Origin: Candidatus Poseidoniaceae archaeon
Lineage (GTDB): Archaea; Thermoplasmatota; Poseidoniia; Poseidoniales; Poseidoniaceae
DNA: 9,481 bases
NCBI GenBank assembly: GCA_022451765.1
Contig: JAKUNY010000055.1
Span: 1-9,481 of the forward strand
Direction of reading: 5' to 3'
Every line of letters starts with the position of its first letter. Position 1 is the stretch's first letter. This document shows, in pieces, positions 5,952-9,481 of this stretch. The notes beneath the pieces were generated by a model. The model had not been told where the DNA came from. It did no database searches and was given only the letters and a program-made list of their open reading frames with translations. The position numbers and the translations under genes were made by a program.

Positions 5952-7013
5952 ATGGGAATAACAGCAATGATTCCAGGTACGACCATTGACGGGCTTCTGT
6001 CAGAAGCAAAGGAACGGTGGCAAGACATCTTCGATCCTGATGCGCTACGCATGCAAGTGATGATCATTTGTCCCCGGAAAGAGAGGAAGATTCTGGAAAT
6101 GCATGGAGATATGGTCGAACACGGTCAACCCGTCATCGGGGTCTTCCATCGTCCTCGAGCAGAGGCACGGCTTCTCGAAGAACAGGGCCTAAATCCAAGA
6201 GATGCCTCGTTTGAGTTCCTCGATCTTGCAACCTCTGATTTAGGACCCTGGATGAAGCACATGGTTACCACTGAAAAATGGGTCCGAGGTTCAATATCTG
6301 TTCAACCAGTCCCATTTTCCGTCGACGTCCCCGCACAACGAGCCTTTGAAAACATTACAATGATCTGTTTCAGACACCCAAGCCTTCCAGCGATCGACCG
6401 CTATTATCTGCCATTTCCACCGACTTCCATTCCAAACAAGTGCTTCGTCAGCCTCCCGCGACGGCAGGCTGCTGAACTTGCACGACAGCAAGCAGAAATC
6501 CTCGGTGTTGGTAGGGCTGCTGAACCAGCAACGCCTGAACCGACCGTTATCGAAAAGCAACCTTCTCTTGATCAACCCACAGTTGAGATAGTTCCCCAGA
6601 GCATTGATGCGAGCGATGTGACAATTCCAACACAGGATTCCGTACCACTTCCAACCATCGAAACCGATGACCCTGAAGGGCCGCAATCCGTTACAGATGC
6701 AATTACGCAAGCAACAACCGATGGTTTTGAAGAAATGCAAGCTGCTGGTGTTGAATTCAAGGAAACCGAAGCCACTCTGCCGACGGTTGGTGATGAAACA
6801 GAAGGTGTTGAAGCGGTTTTTGAATCCATCACCGAAGAGCCTCAGACAGAAATTGAGATTGAATTCCGAGCACTTGTTTCAGAACTGATGGCGAGTGGAA
6901 TTGAACCGAGTGATATGGTGGACGACCCACGGTGGGAATCCATCAATGAGCGAGCCGCTGCAGTAGGTTTCGAAACATGGCCAGTGTTCATGGAACTAAC
7001 ATCGGTGCAATGA
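5952..7013 (+). CDS. Uncharacterised two-domain protein with acidic linker
   Basis: I do not recognise this 353-residue protein. Residues 1-175 look like a folded alpha/beta domain (MQVMIICPRKERKIL, PVIGVFHRPRAEARLL, NITMICFRHPS, NKCFVSLPRRQAAELARQQ). Residues about 185-300 are rich in Pro, Thr, Glu and Asp and poor in aromatic residues, so probably a flexible acidic linker. Residues about 301-353 (IEFRALVSELMASGIEPSD through WPVFMELTSVQ) look like a small helical domain. There is no signal peptide, membrane segment or Cys/His metal cluster. The ATG lies 4 nt after the asd stop (GTGA then GCGC then ATG), so translation is probably coupled to asd. That does not by itself imply a role in amino-acid synthesis. 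The linker-plus-terminal-domain layout suggests a scaffold or interaction protein, but this is only inference. Confidence 0.85.
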   Translation: MGITAMIPGTTIDGLLSEAKERWQDIFDPDALRMQVMIICPRKERKILEMHGDMVEHGQPVIGVFHRPRAEARLLEEQGLNPRDASFEFLDLATSDLGPWMKHMVTTEKWVRGSISVQPVPFSVDVPAQRAFENITMICFRHPSLPAIDRYYLPFPPTSIPNKCFVSLPRRQAAELARQQAEILGVGRAAEPATPEPTVIEKQPSLDQPTVEIVPQSIDASDVTIPTQDSVPLPTIETDDPEGPQSVTDAITQATTDGFEEMQAAGVEFKETEATLPTVGDETEGVEAVFESITEEPQTEIEIEFRALVSELMASGIEPSDMVDDPRWESINERAAAVGFETWPVFMELTSVQ

Positions 7014-7047
7014 AAGGTTCAAAGTACAAGACGGATAGGAAACAATA

Positions 7048-7052
7048 GGTGA
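7048..7052 (+). promoter_or_regulatory. SD (GGTGA) of the zinc-ribbon gene
   Basis: GGTGA sits 4 nt upstream of the ATG at 7057. The same GGTGA with a 4-nt spacer is used by the next gene, which supports both starts. The gap from the previous gene (7014-7056) has no clear terminator. Confidence 0.55.
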
Positions 7053-7056
7053 TATT

Positions 7057-7293
7057 ATGGCATTCTGCGTTAGTTGTGGACAATCATTGCATGACGGAAT
7101 GCGATTCTGCCGTTTTTGCGGCAATCAACAACCGGGTGAGCAGCTTATCCAACGCTTAAGAATGGAAGCCGAGCAAATCCGCCAAATCGCTCTCATGATG
7201 AGCAATCAACAAGCAATGCAACAAGCGCAGTACAATGCTCAAATGCAGCAGCAATTTAACACTCAGCAATTCGGTCAACAGCGTCGTTGGTGA
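7057..7293 (+). CDS. Small zinc-ribbon protein with glutamine-rich tail
   Basis: This 78-residue protein begins with a compact zinc ribbon: CVSC (4-7) and CRFC (18-21), each followed by a G-[QN]-x knuckle, in the style of the short zinc ribbons that cap many archaeal proteins. A charged helix follows (IQRLRMEAEQIRQIALMM, about 31-48). The last ~30 residues are very rich in Gln, Met and Asn (NQQAMQQAQ, QMQQQF, QQFGQQRRW) and likely disordered or coiled. No catalytic motif is seen. Its stop codon is inside the SD of the downstream methylase, so the two are probably translated together. A role as an RNA- or protein-binding partner is possible but not shown. Confidence 0.83.
   Translation: MAFCVSCGQSLHDGMRFCRFCGNQQPGEQLIQRLRMEAEQIRQIALMMSNQQAMQQAQYNAQMQQQFNTQQFGQQRRW
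7289..7293 (+). promoter_or_regulatory. SD of the RNA methylase overlapping the zinc-ribbon stop codon
   Basis: GGTGA contains the TGA stop of the zinc-ribbon gene and lies 4 nt before the ATG at 7298. This sets the methylase start there instead of at the longer in-frame start at 7235, and implies coupled translation. Confidence 0.6.
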
Positions 7294-7297
7294 ATGC

Positions 7298-7918
7298 ATG
7301 CGTCAACGGCATCTTGCGATGCAACTCTCATCGCTCACCCCTCATCCTTGTCAATCCGTAGAGCATCAACAATATCCGACGGAAGGTAACCTGGCTGCCG
7401 CATGGTTGACAAAAATAGGCCACGGTGACGGTTTTGAAGGAAAACATGTCCTTGATTTGGGTGCAGGAAATGGCGTTTTGGGCATTGGAGCAGCCTTTCT
7501 TGGAGCAAAGCACGTCACTATGGTGGAATGCGATCCGATGACTGTTAAAGTACTGGAAGAGAACGTTCGCAACGTCGATGGCGTGGCGATGTGCACCATC
7601 CTTAAATCACGCGTTGAAGGAAGGCCATTAACACTTGAAGTTCCTGTCGACATGGCCATCATGAATCCTCCATGGGGTGTTCAAACGCAACGAGCTGATC
7701 GAGCGTTTTTTGAAACGATTTTTGCAATGAATATCCCCCTTGTCCATTTTATTCACAGCATTGAAGCAGAGCATCTGCTCCCTCTTGCACATGCAAATGG
7801 GTATGAATTGCATTCGATTTACCAAGACGATTTCCGGCTTCCCCCTGCCTATGCACATCATTCAAAGAACAAGGCTGCAACACGCATCCGTTGCTACAGG
7901 CTTGAGAAGAAGAATTGA
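7298..7918 (+). CDS. METTL5-like N6-adenine RNA methyltransferase
   Basis: This 206-residue protein is a class I SAM-dependent methylase. It has the EHQQYPTEGNLAAAWL entry motif typical of METTL5/COG2263 proteins, SAM motif I (LDLGAGNGVLGIGA), the acidic end of strand 2 (VECDP), and catalytic motif IV NPPWG followed by RADRAFFE. NPPW-type motifs methylate the N6 of adenine. Human METTL5 modifies a single adenosine in 18S rRNA near the decoding centre, so a 16S rRNA target is likely by homology. METTL5 in eukaryotes needs the partner TRMT112; no such gene is visible, though a small zinc-ribbon protein lies just upstream. The start at 7298 gives a normal family length and has an SD; a longer version from 7235 would overlap the zinc-ribbon gene by 59 bp. 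It lies upstream of Csl4, a neighbourhood I recall from other archaea. Confidence 0.9.
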   Translation: MRQRHLAMQLSSLTPHPCQSVEHQQYPTEGNLAAAWLTKIGHGDGFEGKHVLDLGAGNGVLGIGAAFLGAKHVTMVECDPMTVKVLEENVRNVDGVAMCTILKSRVEGRPLTLEVPVDMAIMNPPWGVQTQRADRAFFETIFAMNIPLVHFIHSIEAEHLLPLAHANGYELHSIYQDDFRLPPAYAHHSKNKAATRIRCYRLEKKN

Positions 7919-8014
7919 TGCAGACGCATGTGAGGGGTTGAAAAGGGAGCATCGCTCGCATCAAATCAGCACAAGACGTTGACGAGTCAATGAAATGTGC
8001 AGCGAGTTGAAATT
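7919..8014 (+). other. Intergenic gap before csl4
   Basis: This 96-bp stretch has no gene I can support. It has purine-rich patches (GAGGGGTTGAAAAGGGA, about 7932-7948) but no clear TATA box, hairpin or tRNA. A GTG at 7997 in frame with csl4 could add six residues; the ATG at 8015 is preferred because MTTSLVTPGTEIG matches the usual Csl4 N-terminus. Confidence 0.4.
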
Positions 8015-9370
8015 ATGACGACGAGCCTCGTCACCCCCGGAACAGAAATTGGAACCGTCGGCGAACATCAAGCTGGCGAAGGAACCACCACAATTGAAAA
8101 TCGTATCGTTGCTACGACGACCGGTTACATGCGCATTGAAGACGGAAACATCATCGTCGATGCATCAAAGTCCATCGTCAACATCGAAATCGGCGATACA
8201 GTTCTTTGCGTGTTTGAGAAACTGCAAGAGAAAGGTGGAGAAGCACGAATTCTTGCTGTCGAAGGAAAGAACGGTGATGTGCTTCCTCACCAACTGCACG
8301 GTCACTTCCATGTTACGCGAATCGTCGACCGCTTCCTCCACACAGTTGCGGATGCAGTTCGCCGACGCGACATTGCTCGAGCAGTTGTCACCGAAATCGA
8401 ACCGGTTGTTCGACTCGATTTTCGAGAGCGCGATGATTGTGGCATCTTGCATGCAATTTGCCCTTCATGTGGCGATACACTCGAAGCGCATGTGAACGGC
8501 GACTGGAACGTTGCTTGCCCAAGTTGTGGGTACGAAGGATATCGGGCGCTTGCCGATAATTTCGCAGCAGGCTGGGCTGATCTCGACCAGGGTGCATCCG
8601 CATTGAACCTCTCAGGTAAGCGGTGGGGCAGGGATGCTGAGCAACTCTTTGCGCATGGTTCATCCGGTCGCGCCACTTACATCGCTGCAGACGTCCGTGA
8701 AGATGGACGTGAACGATCGTACTTCCGATTTGAAGGTCAAGGCCAAAGTGGCGGACGGGGCCGAAAGTCAGCACCAGGTTGCCGACTGTTCGTTGGCGGG
8801 CTTCCAAGGGAGGTTGACACTGAACAACTCCGTGAGTTGTTCGGAAAGCATGGTGATATGACCGATTGCATTGTTATGACCGATGATTCTGGTGCGTCCA
8901 GAGGATTTGGTTTCGTTACCTACACCGAAAAGACACAGGCTGACGCAGCAATCAAGGCATTAGACGGTCATCGGTTGCACGGTCGCAAAATAGGTGTTCG
9001 CGATGCTGATAACAAACAAAAGCGCACAAAGGGACCGGAAAAGGGATTGAAACTCTACGTCGGAAACCTTCCGTTCGATGCAGATGAGAAAGCAATCACA
9101 TCCTTCTTTGGAGATGAAGCAACCATCAATGAAGTAGCCGTAGCGACTGATAAGGGTGGGAAACCGAAAGGCTTTGCATTTGTGTTCATCGACGAGAAAG
9201 ACAAGGGTGATGACGTAGTAAAGGCGCTCAACGGAAAGGAATTGAATGGGCGAAGAATCAAAGTCGACATATCGCAAGCGGGTGGGAGAAAAAAACCGCG
9301 GGATGGAAAATCTTTACGCGAGCAAAAAGCCATTGCTGAAGAGAAAGGAAACAAGAAGCGACGTCGGTAA
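8015..9370 (+). CDS. csl4: Exosome cap subunit Csl4 fused to two RRM domains
   Basis: This protein has 451 residues from ATG 8015. Residues 1-175 are a full archaeal Csl4. The N-terminal domain carries VTPGTEIG and GEGTTTIENRIVAT, an S1-type RNA-binding domain covers about 50-138, and the zinc ribbon has CPSC (149-152) and CPSC (168-171). Csl4 forms part of the RNA-binding cap on the Rrp41/Rrp42 ring and guides RNA for 3'-5' decay or tailing. After a linker (about 180-256, glycine-rich near its end) come two canonical RRMs. RRM1 (about 257-332) has RNP2 LFVGGLP and RNP1 RGFGFVTY; RRM2 (about 345-420) has RNP2 LYVGNLP and RNP1 KGFAFVFI. All keep the aromatic RNA-contact residues. A lysine/arginine-rich tail ends the protein (KKPRDGK, GNKKRRR). 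Usual archaeal Csl4 is about 180-200 residues with no RRM. The frame is continuous and codon use looks uniform, so the fusion seems real. The effect on exosome substrate choice is inferred. Confidence 0.95.
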   Translation: MTTSLVTPGTEIGTVGEHQAGEGTTTIENRIVATTTGYMRIEDGNIIVDASKSIVNIEIGDTVLCVFEKLQEKGGEARILAVEGKNGDVLPHQLHGHFHVTRIVDRFLHTVADAVRRRDIARAVVTEIEPVVRLDFRERDDCGILHAICPSCGDTLEAHVNGDWNVACPSCGYEGYRALADNFAAGWADLDQGASALNLSGKRWGRDAEQLFAHGSSGRATYIAADVREDGRERSYFRFEGQGQSGGRGRKSAPGCRLFVGGLPREVDTEQLRELFGKHGDMTDCIVMTDDSGASRGFGFVTYTEKTQADAAIKALDGHRLHGRKIGVRDADNKQKRTKGPEKGLKLYVGNLPFDADEKAITSFFGDEATINEVAVATDKGGKPKGFAFVFIDEKDKGDDVVKALNGKELNGRRIKVDISQAGGRKKPRDGKSLREQKAIAEEKGNKKRRR

Positions 9371-9467
9371 TCGTCCCACCACAAATACTCAGAGTCCTCC
9401 AAATTTGAGGACATAACTATGTGGGGGAAGCATGGCCGCTGGTCATGGGTGACAGGGAGACTGCTTC
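9371..9467 (+). other. Intergenic region downstream of csl4 with a weak hairpin
   Basis: An inverted repeat GTCCTC (9394-9399) / GAGGAC (9407-9412) with loop CAAATTT lies 23 bases after the csl4 stop. No T-run follows, so it is not a standard terminator; it could be an RNA processing or 3'-end element. AT-rich ATAACTAT follows (9413-9420) and might be part of a promoter for a downstream gene. Confidence 0.3.
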
Positions 9468-9481
9468 ATGGCTCGTTCTCG
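9468..9481 (+). CDS. Possible 5' end of a downstream gene (cut by window edge)
   Basis: ATG at 9468 begins MARS and runs off the end. It is the first start codon after an in-frame stop (TGA at 9450), and GGGAG at 9455-9459 lies 8 nt upstream as a plausible SD. Too little sequence is present to name a product. Confidence 0.3.

Noticed and set aside
7235..7297. 21-residue N-terminal extension of the RNA methylase
   Set aside because: It would overlap the zinc-ribbon gene in another frame, has no SD, and the family does not need it. ATG 7298 has GGTGA at proper spacing.
8540..8790. Possibility that Csl4 and the RRMs are two genes joined by a sequencing error
   Set aside because: The frame is open throughout, the linker has reasonable protein composition, and no start with SD precedes RRM1. 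This can only be fully excluded with other genomes.
8302..8807. Two minus-strand open frames (124 and 139 residues) opposite csl4
   Set aside because: They lie wholly within the Csl4 S1, zinc-ribbon and linker coding sequence and show only antisense composition (Arg/Ser/His rich).
1..9481. tRNA genes, CRISPR arrays, insertion sequences, prophage or toxin-antitoxin genes
   Set aside because: I looked for tRNA-like clover-leaf arms in the gaps, regularly spaced direct repeats, transposase motifs and terminal inverted repeats and saw none.

Overview
The window looks like chromosomal DNA from a planktonic euryarchaeon, most plausibly of the Marine Group II (Poseidoniales) / Thermoplasmatota type. 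The archaeal evidence is a Csl4 exosome subunit, a METTL5-like RNA methylase beside it, an archaeal/fungal-type aspartate-semialdehyde dehydrogenase, a Dol-P-type glycosyltransferase beside a large GT-C-like membrane protein, and several genes without a Shine-Dalgarno (SD) sequence. The marine assignment leans on the nickel superoxide dismutase and is inference, because no rRNA or other taxonomic marker is present. Genes are tightly packed, with short gaps, stop-overlapping SD sites and small convergent overlaps. I see no tRNA, rRNA, CRISPR array, insertion sequence or prophage.

Left part (1-4047): the C-terminal end of a bifunctional phosphoglucose/phosphomannose isomerase (+, cut by the window edge) converges with, and slightly overlaps, a cytoplasmic M23-type metallopeptidase (-). 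That gene is divergent from a 772-residue multi-spanning membrane protein (+), with a 12-bp perfect palindrome almost exactly in the middle of the 72-bp gap. The membrane protein is followed by a GT2 glycosyltransferase (+). The pair looks like a lipid-linked sugar module: a soluble enzyme that charges a polyprenyl phosphate and a membrane enzyme that may use the product.

Middle (4024-7013): a two-gene minus-strand unit encodes nickel superoxide dismutase (sodN, with the nickel hook HCDGPCGVY) and its small S26-type maturation protease (sodX). Their junction has the sodN stop codon inside the sodX SD. sodX overlaps the convergent GT2 gene by 24 bp. sodN is divergent from asd (aspartate-semialdehyde dehydrogenase, +), which is followed 4 nt later by a 353-residue protein I do not recognise.

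Right part (7057-9370): an RNA-related run on the plus strand. It starts with a 78-residue zinc-ribbon protein with a glutamine-rich tail, followed 4 nt later by a METTL5-like N6-adenine RNA methylase. The run ends with the most striking gene of the window: an archaeal exosome cap protein Csl4 (N-terminal domain, S1 domain, zinc ribbon) fused in frame to two complete RRM domains and a basic tail. Archaeal Csl4 is normally less than half this length and has no RRMs, so this may be an exosome with a built-in RNA-binding module. The last ~110 bases hold a weak hairpin and the possible first codons of another plus-strand gene.
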